From: Chloroflexota bacterium
GTDB taxonomy: Bacteria; Chloroflexota; Anaerolineae; DTLA01
Direction: 5' to 3'
Assembly (NCBI GenBank): GCA_014874485.1
Contig: JADBJK010000029.1
Coordinates: 1 to 36,265, forward strand
DNA length: 36,265 bases
Under the pieces are notes generated by a model. That model did no database searches, was not told where the DNA came from, and saw only the letters and a program-made list of their open reading frames with translations. Below, piece by piece: positions 1-8,007 of the stretch. Both the position numbers and the translations under genes were made by a program. Within the stretch, counting starts at the first letter, position 1; each line of letters begins with the position of its first letter.

Positions 1-2
1 GC

Positions 3-161
3 AAAAGGGTGGGTGGGCGGAAGGGTGTCCGAATCTTCCGTCCTGCGTATTGTAGGCGATTTGCCAAGGGAGGCAACATGGGGCACCCGACGGTTCTAGA
101 CCAGGATTGTGATCTGCGGAGTCGTTCCCCGTCGCTTCCGCCACAACCATACGCTACTTGA
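3..161 (+). other. Open frame at left edge with a possible 27-aa mini-ORF
   Basis: The third frame is open from the window edge to a TGA at 159-161. Inside it, a good Shine-Dalgarno (GGGAGG, 68-73) stands four bases before an ATG at 78, which would give a 27-residue peptide. The stop codon is followed at once by a terminator-like hairpin (169-190). It could be the tail of a gene starting outside the window, a small ORF, or chance. The peptide matches no family I recognise. From the hairpin to 446 I see no other gene. Confidence 0.2.
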
Positions 162-168
162 CACACGA

Positions 169-190
169 AACCGCGAGTTTGCTCGCGGTT
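169..190 (+). terminator. Intrinsic terminator-like hairpin
   Basis: A 9-bp perfect stem (AACCGCGAG / CTCGCGGTT) closes a TTTG loop. It can be extended outwards by about five more pairs with one mismatch. The right arm runs into TTTTGTGGTTTC. This suits termination of plus-strand transcription entering from the left. Confidence 0.5.
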
Positions 191-404
191 TTGTGGTTTC
201 TGGCCCCCAACATCCCGACAATCGTTTGCCTGCTTCGGTTGCTTCGTGCTATTCTTCCCATGGTGTGAGGTCTTATCTGCCCGTCGGGGCTTGGCGAGTT
301 GATCGCTACTGTTGTGCCTCAGGCCGCTTTCTGTCTGTTACAGGAGTAACGGAAATTACCCGCTACTGGCCGAATAGCGCGGTGTGGGAGACTTGAATTG
401 GGGA

Positions 405-431
405 GGGGGAGGCGCACATAGAGCCTCCCCC
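405..431 (-). terminator. Hairpin downstream of the LivK-type gene
   Basis: On the minus strand, GGGGGAGGC and GCCTCCCCC form a 9-bp stem with a 9-nt loop, 16 bp past the stop codon of the binding-protein gene. No U-tract follows, so it may act as a 3' stabilising hairpin or a weak terminator. Confidence 0.4.
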
Positions 432-446
432 CGACGATCCAGTTGT

Positions 447-1661
447 TTACTCTGCTACAGGGGTCAATTTGCCGTCCTTAACGACGCCGATGCCTACGTC
501 AAACAGGCCCTCGCCTGTCTCGTCGTAGCAGAACTCGCCTTGCAGGCCCTTGTATCCGCAGATCTTGTGAAGTTCGTCTGCAATACGCTCGGGCGTAATG
601 TCGGGATAGGCGTTTTCCAGGGCCGTAATCAGCAACATAGCGGCATCGTACGCCTTTGCTCCGTGGCCTTCGGGCTCGTCCCCCCACCGGGCCTTGTATC
701 GCGCAGCGAAGTCGCGGGTCATTTCGTTGCGTTCATTGTTGATATAGGGATTGGAGAAGTAGACGCCTTCTGCTGCCTCTCCCGCAACCTCTATGAACTT
801 GGTAGTGCCTATGGCACAGCCTCCCGCGATTTTGCCTTGGAAGCCCAGCTGTCTCGCCTGCTTGGCAATGAGGCCCGCTGCAACCTCAGAACTGGCCAGC
901 AGCAGCACCTCTGGGTTAGCCTGCAGGATCCTTGTCAACTGGCCGGTGAAGTCCTTGTCTTCAATGGCGTACCACTCCGTAATCAGGGGTTCAAGCCCAT
1001 GGGCTGCCAGGGTCTTGGTCTGGTACTCGGCTTCTCCCTTGCCGTAGGCGGAGGTGTCTGCGATGATCGCAAACTTCTTGAAACCTTGCTTAACCATGAA
1101 ATCCACAATGCTCTTCTCATAAGCAGGGCCTGCTGGACCATCACGGAATACGTACTTGCTGCCCTTCTGAGTGATCGCTGCATTCAGGGCCGAGCAGATT
1201 AGGGGGACTTTGTATTCCGTGATGATGGGGACAAGGGCCAGGGTCGGGGTGCTGTTAGGAGTCCCAAGGATAGCCACAACTTTGTCTTGGGTTATGAGTT
1301 TCTGAGCGAGCGCCACGGCCTTGGTCGGGTCGGCCTCGTCGTCTTCCTGGATTAGCTGGAGCATCCGCCCCTGAATGCCGCCCGCGGCGTTCTTTTCCTC
1401 AAAGGCCAGGATGACAGCGCGCTCATGCCACTCCCCCAGAATGGCATTCGTTCCGGTCTTGGGGTTCAGCCAACCTATCTTGATAGGCTCAGGCGGTTGC
1501 GTGGGCGCTGTGGTGGGCTGGGCGGATGCTGTCGGCGAATGAGATGGCGGGACGGTCGGTGATGTTGCCGCCTTTTGACCACAGGCGCTCAAGAGCAGCA
1601 CTGTGATGAGGGTGAGTACGGTGAACACAAACGATGGACGGGGTGCTTTTTGCCGGGTCAT
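447..1661 (-). CDS. LivK-type ABC transporter substrate-binding lipoprotein
   Basis: The 404-residue protein has a lipoprotein signal peptide with lipobox LSAC (Cys27) and a Ser/Thr/Pro/Gln-rich linker (about 30-58). A periplasmic-binding fold of the branched-chain amino acid/amide family follows, starting near KIGWLNPKTG. The family delivers amino acids, amides or aromatic acids to an ABC permease. No Liv permease or ATPase gene lies in the window, so this is an orphan receptor here. The ATG at 1661 has GGAGGAAG at 1667-1674. The gene diverges from iclR, and its promoter (2013-2041) carries heptamers also found at the iclR promoter, so co-regulation with the plus-strand cluster is likely. 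The ligand cannot be read from the sequence. Confidence 0.92.
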   Translation of the reverse strand: MTRQKAPRPSFVFTVLTLITVLLLSACGQKAATSPTVPPSHSPTASAQPTTAPTQPPEPIKIGWLNPKTGTNAILGEWHERAVILAFEEKNAAGGIQGRMLQLIQEDDEADPTKAVALAQKLITQDKVVAILGTPNSTPTLALVPIITEYKVPLICSALNAAITQKGSKYVFRDGPAGPAYEKSIVDFMVKQGFKKFAIIADTSAYGKGEAEYQTKTLAAHGLEPLITEWYAIEDKDFTGQLTRILQANPEVLLLASSEVAAGLIAKQARQLGFQGKIAGGCAIGTTKFIEVAGEAAEGVYFSNPYINNERNEMTRDFAARYKARWGDEPEGHGAKAYDAAMLLITALENAYPDITPERIADELHKICGYKGLQGEFCYDETGEGLFDVGIGVVKDGKLTPVAE

Positions 1662-2006
1662 TTTGTCTTCCTCCCATACTTCTCTGAATTCGGTTTGGAC
1701 AGACTACCAGATCCCGAGGAAAATCTCTCCTGGATACCCTACACTCCACCTCCTTTCTACTGCACACGTCCAATTGCACGCGCGTGATCGGGTTCGCACG
1801 CGCTTGCGCTTCGGACTGGAAACGGGCGATGCAGAATGGGCTCGCCCGGGCGTCGGCGTGCTGGCCCCTGGTGTTGGGCAGGCTGGAGATTTGACGAGGA
1901 AAAACGCGGTGCGGTGTCCAGCAAGCCAACCCACACAGCGGAGCTAGTCATGGAACTTATCTCCAAAAACACGTAAGGAGCGGATAATAATGGAATGCCA
2001 TTTCAC
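1662..2006 (-). promoter_or_regulatory. Long 5' leader of the LivK-type gene
   Basis: The consensus promoter at 2013-2041 would start transcription near 2006, leaving about 345 nt of untranslated leader. No convincing ORF fills it. A very strong Shine-Dalgarno (AAAGGAGGTGG, plus positions 1746-1756) is followed four bases later by GTG-TAG (1744-1739), a start codon next to a stop codon. I recognise no known riboswitch. The leader could be regulatory, or may simply be the remains of a lost small gene. Confidence 0.3.
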
Positions 2007-2014
2007 AATAGAAT
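1990..2014. promoter_or_regulatory. Candidate IclR-type operator at the LivK-gene promoter
   Basis: ATGGAAT (1990-1996) and ATAGAAT (2008-2014) flank an ATTTCAC element (2000-2006) that pairs imperfectly with ATGGAAT. The site overlaps the expected transcription start and touches the -10 box. The same two heptamers make up the palindrome at the iclR promoter. That this is the binding site of the adjacent IclR protein is inference. Confidence 0.45.
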
Positions 2015-2041
2015 TATACAGCAAAAACTTCTCCATGTCAA
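2013..2041 (-). promoter_or_regulatory. Sigma-70 promoter for the LivK-type gene
   Basis: On the minus strand, TTGACA (2041-2036) and TATAAT (2018-2013) are both perfect consensus and are separated by exactly 17 bp. It faces away from the iclR promoter. Confidence 0.8.
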
Positions 2042-2271
2042 GTGGCATCTTCAATACAGAAGCCGTCTCAAATGGATAATCGTTTCGCATTGTGCTGGCA
2101 TGACCTATGAGATCAAGTATCTTGGGGCGATCAGCGGGCTATGGGAAATCTGCCGGGGTCTAACCGTTCATCCTCTCTGAAGTCGGTATTTTCGCAGGTT
2201 CAATTGGCTCTTCAAGACTTACAATGAGTCTGCTCGTCAAGGCTTAGAAATTGAAATTGGAATGCATGCAC

Positions 2272-2300
2272 TTGACAAACCGACAAATTCGTGGTATAAT
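2272..2300 (+). promoter_or_regulatory. Sigma-70 promoter for iclR and the downstream cluster
   Basis: TTGACA (2272-2277) and TATAAT (2295-2300) are perfect consensus boxes with a 17-bp spacer. The expected start near 2307 falls inside the palindrome at 2301-2317. The stretch 2042-2271 between the two divergent promoters holds no gene I can support. Confidence 0.8.
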
Positions 2301-2317
2301 ATTCCATGCTATAGAAT
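2301..2317. promoter_or_regulatory. Palindromic operator candidate at the iclR promoter
   Basis: ATTCCAT-GCT-ATAGAAT is a 17-bp imperfect palindrome directly after the -10 box, extendable to ATATTC/GAATAT (2299-2319). Its position is right for repression by autoregulation, which is common for IclR proteins. The half-sites recur at the divergent promoter. Confidence 0.5.
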
Positions 2318-2375
2318 ATCTCTCCGTATTTTGCAAAGCATGCCAGCGCCGCTCGCGCGTCATAAGGAGGGCAAG

Positions 2376-3203
2376 TTGGACTCTGAAGTTCGCTCTGTCA
2401 GTCGTGCTCTGGCTCTTTTGCGATGTTTCACCTACAACAACCCGGACCTCACCCTTGCTGAGCTGTCGGAGAAGTCGGGCCTCAGTAAGAGCACCGTACT
2501 GCGTCTCCTTCGCACCCTGGAGACACAGGGCTTCGTCATGGGCGATGTCTCCAGTGGGAAGTATCAACTCGGGTGGGCCTTGATTGAGCTTGGTACTATC
2601 GCCCTCCAGAATCTGGAGCTACACCGAGTCGCCCGTCCTCTGCTGGAGGTTCTGCGTGACCGCACGCAGGAAACGGTGAACCTTTCTGTCCTCAGTGCGG
2701 ATCAGGTGCTGTACATCGCGACACTGGATAGCCCGCAGCCTGTACGAATTGCTGCGCGACCGGGAAGGCGACTCCCCGTGCACTGTACAGCCACAGGGAG
2801 GGTATTTCTGGCCTTTGGATCCCAAGCCGATACCGAGCGTCTCCTACAGGGTGAACTGAAATCGTACACCCCTTATACTAAGACGGACCCCGAGGAATTG
2901 CGTCGCGCGATCCAGGAAACGCGGGAGCGTGGCTTTAGCCTATGCGAGCAGGAGTTTGAAGTGGGCATAATCGCAGTGGGCGCTCCGATTTGGGGGTTGA
3001 ATGGCCGGCTGCTGGGCGCTATCGGGGTGGCCGGGCCGTCCTACCGAATCCCGCTTGAGAAAGCCTTGAAGATGGGCGAGGCCGCTCGTGAGGTAGCATG
3101 TACGATTTCAAGGCAGTTGGGCGCGCCCTTGAGCCTCTGTGCGTATCCCGATCACGAGGAGACTGTCGGCGGACTCGGTTTCCGCGGATGGCTGATGTCA
3201 TAA
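2376..3203 (+). CDS. IclR-family transcriptional regulator
   Basis: The 275-residue protein has an N-terminal winged helix-turn-helix (about 20-60, LAELSEKSGLSKSTVLRLL) and a C-terminal IclR effector domain (about 85-250; GRRLPVHCTATGRVFLA and GVAGPSYR are typical). I chose the TTG at 2376 because AAGGAGG (2364-2370) sits five bases ahead of it. An in-frame ATG at 2340 has no such site. IclR proteins bind small acids, often aromatic or sugar-acid intermediates, and control the neighbouring catabolic operon and their own gene. Here the gene leads the dehydrogenase-AOR-AroA-like cluster and faces the LivK-type gene, so it is the likely local regulator of both. Confidence 0.93.
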   Translation: MDSEVRSVSRALALLRCFTYNNPDLTLAELSEKSGLSKSTVLRLLRTLETQGFVMGDVSSGKYQLGWALIELGTIALQNLELHRVARPLLEVLRDRTQETVNLSVLSADQVLYIATLDSPQPVRIAARPGRRLPVHCTATGRVFLAFGSQADTERLLQGELKSYTPYTKTDPEELRRAIQETRERGFSLCEQEFEVGIIAVGAPIWGLNGRLLGAIGVAGPSYRIPLEKALKMGEAAREVACTISRQLGAPLSLCAYPDHEETVGGLGFRGWLMS

Positions 3204-3379
3204 CCACCTGTGGCGGGGACTGGTCTAGAGGCGGCTTGAGGCCTGGTCCATGCGCACACCCCACGTGTGGCCCGTGGGCGGGATGCTATACGCGAGAATA
3301 GAAAAATGAACAGTTGCTCTGATCGGATAGGCCGCATGTTGTAGCGCGGCTACCCCAGATGTGGACAAAGGGAGGTAAC

Positions 3380-4429
3380 ATGAAAGCCGTAGTCAAACTT
3401 GCTCCCCAGCCTGGTAGCATCGCTGTCAAGGATGTACCAATCCCCACCATTGCCCCGGACGAGGTGCTAGTTGCGATCAAAGGCACGGGCATATGTGGCA
3501 CCGATGTTCTGCTCTACAACTGGACCTACCGCGGCCGCAAGCCCGTTCATCCCCCGATCGTTCTCGGTCATGAGGGTGCGGGGGTAGTAGTGGAAGTGGG
3601 GTCGCAAGTTCGGAACCTCCGGGTCGGCGATCACGTCGCGCTGGAAGCCTTGATAGGGTGTGGAAAGTGCTACTACTGCCGCCGGGGGCTCACATTCCTG
3701 TGCCCCGACTGGGAACACCTCGGCATTTCGTTCAATGGCACGTTTGCGGAATACACGGCGATCAAGGCCTCGGCTGTAAGGCCTGTACCCGACGGGCTCA
3801 AGTGGGAAGACCTGGCCTTCCTTGAGATCCTGGCCGTAGTGGCCCATACAATGGAACGAATTGCCGTGTCGCCGGGCGACACCGTGGCGATCCTCGGCCC
3901 CGGCCCTCTTGGGCTGTTTCACTTGCAGGCGGTGCGTGCAGCGGGTGCCGCGAAAACGATTGTGGTGGGTGTGACGGGGGATGAACATCGCCTGGCGGTA
4001 GCGCGCACTCTTGGGGCCACGGTTGTGCTGAAGGCCGACCAGGCAGACCCCGTTCAGGTAGTCCGGGATGAGACCCGTGGCGTAGGTGCCGATGTGGTTA
4101 TTGAAGCAGCCGGGGCGCCCGAGGCTGTGAGCCAGGCTTTTCGCATGGCGCGGGGTGCTGGCCAGGTCGTGCTGCTCGGGTTCACCAAGATGGCGGAATT
4201 CGTGCCCCTGGATGCTGTGCGGAGTTGTCTGAACGTCCAGTGTGTGCTCGGGGGTGTGGGTCGCCATTTTGAGCAAGCGCTGCGCTGGATTGAGAGCGGG
4301 CAGGTGCTCGGTTCAAGCCTAGTCACTCATCGCTTCCCCCTAGCACGCGCAGAAGAGGGATTCCAGGCGGCGATAAACCGTGAGGCGGTGAAGGTCTTCT
4401 TTGAGACTGAGCCTGACGAGGCGTTGTGA
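3380..4429 (+). CDS. Zinc-dependent medium-chain dehydrogenase
   Basis: The 349-residue protein is an MDR-family NAD(P)-dependent alcohol/polyol dehydrogenase, closest in look to threonine or sorbitol dehydrogenases. Catalytic zinc ligands are Cys39 (GICGTD), His64-Glu65 (GHEGAG) and probably Glu149. The structural zinc uses Cys94, 97, 100 and 108. The Rossmann motif GPGPLG is at 173-178. The ATG at 3380 follows GGGAGGT with good spacing. Its TGA shares a base with the ATG of the ferredoxin gene, so translation is probably coupled. In this cluster it may oxidise an alcohol to the aldehyde used by AOR, which is inference. The 176 bp between iclR and this gene hold no clear promoter. Confidence 0.93.
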   Translation: MKAVVKLAPQPGSIAVKDVPIPTIAPDEVLVAIKGTGICGTDVLLYNWTYRGRKPVHPPIVLGHEGAGVVVEVGSQVRNLRVGDHVALEALIGCGKCYYCRRGLTFLCPDWEHLGISFNGTFAEYTAIKASAVRPVPDGLKWEDLAFLEILAVVAHTMERIAVSPGDTVAILGPGPLGLFHLQAVRAAGAAKTIVVGVTGDEHRLAVARTLGATVVLKADQADPVQVVRDETRGVGADVVIEAAGAPEAVSQAFRMARGAGQVVLLGFTKMAEFVPLDAVRSCLNVQCVLGGVGRHFEQALRWIESGQVLGSSLVTHRFPLARAEEGFQAAINREAVKVFFETEPDEAL

Positions 4430-4785
4430 TGAGGGAACAGATTCTATTCTTCTCACCAAGTCAATGTTCTGGATGTGGCATTTGCGAGATGGTGTGTTCT
4501 CTGCAGAGTTCTCGGGGTTGTTCCCGCGAAGCGTCGTACATCCGCGTTCTACGACACCCTCGGTTGGGCACACCTGTTGTTGCTGTCCGCGCAGAATGCA
4601 GGAAGTGCAAGCGGTGCGTACAAGCCTGCACGCTAGAAGCGATCCGATTCGCAGAGGAGCCGGAGTGGGGCACGCTAATTCAGGATGGTTGGATTGCGTG
4701 TCCTGTGCTGGATCGCAATCTGTGTGCGGACGAGAAGGAGTTGTCACCATGTGGTACGGCTATGCAGGACAATATGCGATCGTAG
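4429..4785 (+). CDS. Small [4Fe-4S] ferredoxin-like protein upstream of AOR
   Basis: The protein is about 118 residues. It begins with a CSGCGICEMVC cluster motif and has a second Cys group (CRKCKRCVQAC), typical of a two-cluster ferredoxin domain like those next to AOR genes. Extra cysteines follow (about 85-105). ATG 4429 overlaps the dehydrogenase stop; a GTG one codon earlier is possible. The 3' end overlaps the AOR start by 37 bp, so the two are co-translated. It probably accepts electrons from the tungsten enzyme. The last 35 residues resemble nothing I know and may be constrained by the overlap. Confidence 0.85.
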   Translation: MREQILFFSPSQCSGCGICEMVCSLQSSRGCSREASYIRVLRHPRLGTPVVAVRAECRKCKRCVQACTLEAIRFAEEPEWGTLIQDGWIACPVLDRNLCADEKELSPCGTAMQDNMRS

Positions 4786-6638
4786 ACCTGACCACAGGCC
4801 AGGTGAGCAAGATCCCCCTCACCGAGGACATGGCGCGCAAGTTTGTGGGAGGCAGGGGATTCATTGTCAACTGGTTGTATGAGCGGGTAACACCCCGCAT
4901 GGACGCCTTTGCCCCAGAGATGCCGCTTATCTTCGCTGTTGGCCCCCTCACGGGGACTATCGCGCCTTCGTCCGGACGCTGGACGGTAGGCTGTAAGGCT
5001 CCGCAAACAGGCCTCATCACCATTGGGATCGGCGGGGGCGACTTTGGCGCTCATCTGAAGTGGGCCGGGTTTGACGCGGTAATCATCGTTGGACGGTCGC
5101 TACGCCCCGTTTACCTGATGATCTCGGACGGGAACATAGAAATCGTTTCGGCTGAGCATCTCTGGGGCAAGGACACGACGGAAGTGGAGGCTGCCATACG
5201 CGCCGAGCAGGAGAACTGGAACATACACGTTGCCGCTATCGGGCTCGCAGGAGAGAACCTGGCGCCAACCACAACAATCATCGCCGACCGCGCGCGTTCG
5301 GCCGGGCGCGGCGGAGCAGGCGCTGTGATGGGCAGCAAGAATCTGAAAGCGGTTGCCGTCTACGGAAGGAACGCCGTTCCTCTGTATGACGCGAAATCGG
5401 CGTTAGATGAAGCGGCGCGCATGACGCGCAAGCTCATGACGGAAGCGCATTTCTCCACGTATCTGGAGTGGGGAACTACCTATTTTCTGGATCGGTACAC
5501 GCAGGCGGGCGGGCTGATGTCATTCAACGCCCAGCGGGGCATTTTCCCCGACTGGCGCGAGATGGATGGGCGGGTTTACAAGGAAAAGCACTGGCGGGGG
5601 CGCTTGGCATGCTACGGGTGTCCGCTTCCGTGTTCAAGTTACTTCCAAGTTGAGAAGGGACTTCGCGGGGGAACATTTGGCGAAGCCACGTCCGCTTCCA
5701 CGCTCAAGGAGTTGGGAGCGCGGGTGGGTGTCAAGGATCTTCGGCACATCCTGGACTGCCATGTGGAGATTGACCGCTTGGGGCTGGACCTCATCTCTGC
5801 GCCGGCAACCATTGCCTTTGCAGTGGAAGCGTTCCAGAAGGGCATTCTCACCAAGGCGGCCACAGGGGGCTTGCCTCTGGAATTTGGGCGCGGGGATGTG
5901 GTGTTGGAATTGCTGCGCCGCATGGCGCGGCGCGAGGGCATTGGCGAGGACTTGGCACATGGCTCTCGGGCGTGTGCAGAGCGCTGGGGTAAGGGGAGCG
6001 ACTTGCTGCGCACCGACTCAAAGGGACTGGAACCGCCAGCCACAGATCCGCGCGCCTATCCAGCATGGGCGCTAGGTTATGCCACGTCTAGCCGCGGAGG
6101 CTGCCACATGCGTGCCTATTCGGTGTTTGAGTTCGGTGGTGTGGAGGAAGACCAGGCGGAACGCATGGGGGTTCCGATGTCCGTAAATGAGCGCCTGGAG
6201 TGGAGGGGCAAAGGGCGCGGGGTAGCTTTCTTTGAAGATCTGCGCTCCCTAGGCGACTCGCTAATCACTTGCCGTTTCGTCGCTCGGAACGCACTGGCCT
6301 TTCCCGAAGAGCAGGTAGGCATCCTCAATGCTGTTACTGGACTTGGGTTCACTGCCAAAGACCTCTACCTGGTTGGTGAGCGCATCACCAACCTTGAGCG
6401 TTTGTTCAACCTAAGGGAGGGGTTGCGCCCGGAGGACGACACTCTTCCGAAGCGGTTCTTGCAGGAGCCTCTACCCGACGGGCCTTCCGCGGGTTGCGTT
6501 GTGCCTTTGGAGCCCATGCTGGAAGAGTACTACACGGCTCGCTCGTGGGATAGGGGCACGGGTGAACCATCTGCGGACAAACTCCGCGAACTTGGGCTTA
6601 CCGAAGAATACAATGGCGAAGGAGAGACAAAGCCATGA
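4749..6638 (+). CDS. aor: Aldehyde ferredoxin oxidoreductase (tungsten enzyme)
   Basis: The 629-residue protein spans the AOR family (Pyrococcus AOR is 605). It oxidises aldehydes to carboxylates with a tungstobispterin and one [4Fe-4S] cluster, passing electrons to ferredoxin. The N-terminal domain has the FVGGRGF motif. The cluster ligands appear to be Cys288, 291, 295 (CYGCPLPC) and Cys508 (LITCRF); the DRLGLDLIS pterin-binding segment is present. The ATG at 4749 has AAGGAG at 4735-4740; the open frame extends upstream but reads across the ferredoxin gene. The stop overlaps the AroA-like start (ATGA). It makes an anaerobic or microaerophilic lifestyle likely. The substrate is unknown, but the operon suggests a cyclic or aromatic aldehyde. 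Confidence 0.95.
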   Translation: MWYGYAGQYAIVDLTTGQVSKIPLTEDMARKFVGGRGFIVNWLYERVTPRMDAFAPEMPLIFAVGPLTGTIAPSSGRWTVGCKAPQTGLITIGIGGGDFGAHLKWAGFDAVIIVGRSLRPVYLMISDGNIEIVSAEHLWGKDTTEVEAAIRAEQENWNIHVAAIGLAGENLAPTTTIIADRARSAGRGGAGAVMGSKNLKAVAVYGRNAVPLYDAKSALDEAARMTRKLMTEAHFSTYLEWGTTYFLDRYTQAGGLMSFNAQRGIFPDWREMDGRVYKEKHWRGRLACYGCPLPCSSYFQVEKGLRGGTFGEATSASTLKELGARVGVKDLRHILDCHVEIDRLGLDLISAPATIAFAVEAFQKGILTKAATGGLPLEFGRGDVVLELLRRMARREGIGEDLAHGSRACAERWGKGSDLLRTDSKGLEPPATDPRAYPAWALGYATSSRGGCHMRAYSVFEFGGVEEDQAERMGVPMSVNERLEWRGKGRGVAFFEDLRSLGDSLITCRFVARNALAFPEEQVGILNAVTGLGFTAKDLYLVGERITNLERLFNLREGLRPEDDTLPKRFLQEPLPDGPSAGCVVPLEPMLEEYYTARSWDRGTGEPSADKLRELGLTEEYNGEGETKP

Positions 6639-7924
6639 CAGATTTGCTGGTGCGTAAACTGACCAGTCCCCTGAATGCCGAACTCGTCGCTCCGCCGTGC
6701 AAGTACTACACTCACAGGGCTTTCATCTTGGGCTCATTGGCAGATGGTGAAACCACAGTTCTGGGCACATCCGATGCGGATGACAACATGTCCACCGTAA
6801 GGGCGATCTGCGCTCTTGGCGCGCGAGTGGAGAAGATTCAAGGCGGATACAAGGTGTTCGGCGGACCATACCAGACGCCTGATGACGTGATCAATGTGGG
6901 CAATTCGGGAACAACGATTCAGTTTATGATGGGGCTGGCATCCACCGCCCCTGGTACGACGGTGTTCACTGGCGATGCATCCATTCGGCGCAGGCCAGTG
7001 GGCCCATTGATTGACGCCCTCAACCGATGGGGCGTGCCGTGCTGGTCCACCAGGGGCAATGGACTGGCTCCGATCGTCGTGCAATCGCACCGTGGCCTGA
7101 AGCCCGTGGTTGAGACGAGCGGGTGGATTTCGCAGTGGGTCAGTGCCTTGCTACTTCTCGCGCCTTTTGCTGGGCGCGATGTAGAGGTGCGCGTCTTGGA
7201 CCGTGTGGATGCCCCAACCTATGTGCGTTCCACGATTTTTGCAATGGAAGTTTTCGGGGTGCGCGTCCATGAGTCGGATGACTTCTGCAGATTCTTCATT
7301 CCGTCGGGGCAGCGCTTCAGCCCTGCCACATTCGTCGTACCAGGGGATTTCGCTTTGGCTGCCTACGGGCTGGTGGCAGCGGCGCTGAGCGGGGGCCGTG
7401 TGGTCTATCACAATCTTGATGCCAACTCCATCCAAGCGGAGAAAGGAATCGTTCCGTTCCTGCAACAGATGGGCGCTGACTTGCGAGTGGATGCTGAGGC
7501 GAAGACCGTGGAATTGCGAGGAGGTGGGCGGCTAAGGGCGATTGAATGGGATGGCAATGATACTCCAGATGTGGTGCCCATCATGACGCTGGCGTGCGCG
7601 CTGGCCGAGGGGACGAGTACAATCTACAATATCGCGCAGCTGAAGGTGAAGGAGAGCGATCGCCTCTCCGAGATGCTTCAGCTGAACAAGATGGGTGCAA
7701 GGGTGGAGGCTCTGGATGACCGCCTGGTCATACATGGTGTGGACAAACTGGCTGGCGCAACACTGGATTCGGCATCCGATCATCGCCTGGCAATGACCTG
7801 GACGGTTGCGGGGAGCCTCGCCGAGGGTGAAACGGTCGTAAGGGATGTTGACGTTGCTGCTGTATCGTACCCCGCATTCCTGGACGACATGGAACGTTTG
7901 GGCATGCGCTTTGAAAGGAGGTGA
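6635..7924 (+). CDS. EPSP-synthase-family (AroA-like) protein with altered active site
   Basis: The 429-residue protein matches the two-domain EPSP synthase family, which transfers enolpyruvyl from PEP to shikimate-3-phosphate. By hand alignment to E. coli AroA these residues are kept: Lys22 (K23), Arg27 (R28), Arg124 (R120), Gln171 (Q167), Asp313 (D311), Lys340-Glu341 (K338-E339), Arg344 (R342) and Arg386 (R383). These are changed: Ser23>Tyr24, Arg100>Gln96, Ser169>Ile165, Lys411>Val409. The serines normally hold the substrate 3-phosphate, and Lys411 contacts PEP. The catalytic framework thus persists while the acceptor pocket looks remodelled. It overlaps AOR by 4 bp and no other shikimate gene is beside it except the AroC-like one. 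A specialised enolpyruvyl transferase is my inference. Confidence 0.9.
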   Translation: MTDLLVRKLTSPLNAELVAPPCKYYTHRAFILGSLADGETTVLGTSDADDNMSTVRAICALGARVEKIQGGYKVFGGPYQTPDDVINVGNSGTTIQFMMGLASTAPGTTVFTGDASIRRRPVGPLIDALNRWGVPCWSTRGNGLAPIVVQSHRGLKPVVETSGWISQWVSALLLLAPFAGRDVEVRVLDRVDAPTYVRSTIFAMEVFGVRVHESDDFCRFFIPSGQRFSPATFVVPGDFALAAYGLVAAALSGGRVVYHNLDANSIQAEKGIVPFLQQMGADLRVDAEAKTVELRGGGRLRAIEWDGNDTPDVVPIMTLACALAEGTSTIYNIAQLKVKESDRLSEMLQLNKMGARVEALDDRLVIHGVDKLAGATLDSASDHRLAMTWTVAGSLAEGETVVRDVDVAAVSYPAFLDDMERLGMRFERR

Positions 7925-8007
7925 TGGTTTCCGCACAGAAGGCGCAGGTAATTACTGGACCGGAAGCCAATCGCGATCAGAAGGTTGAGTCTATGGGAGG
8001 AGTTGAG

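Noticed and set aside
80-150. Possible tRNA-like stretch with GTG near an anticodon position and CCA at the end
   Set aside because: No consistent acceptor, D-arm or T-arm pairing could be drawn.
384-1202. Long plus-strand open frame (272 codons)
   Set aside because: It is the antisense shadow of the LivK-type binding-protein gene and has no family resemblance.
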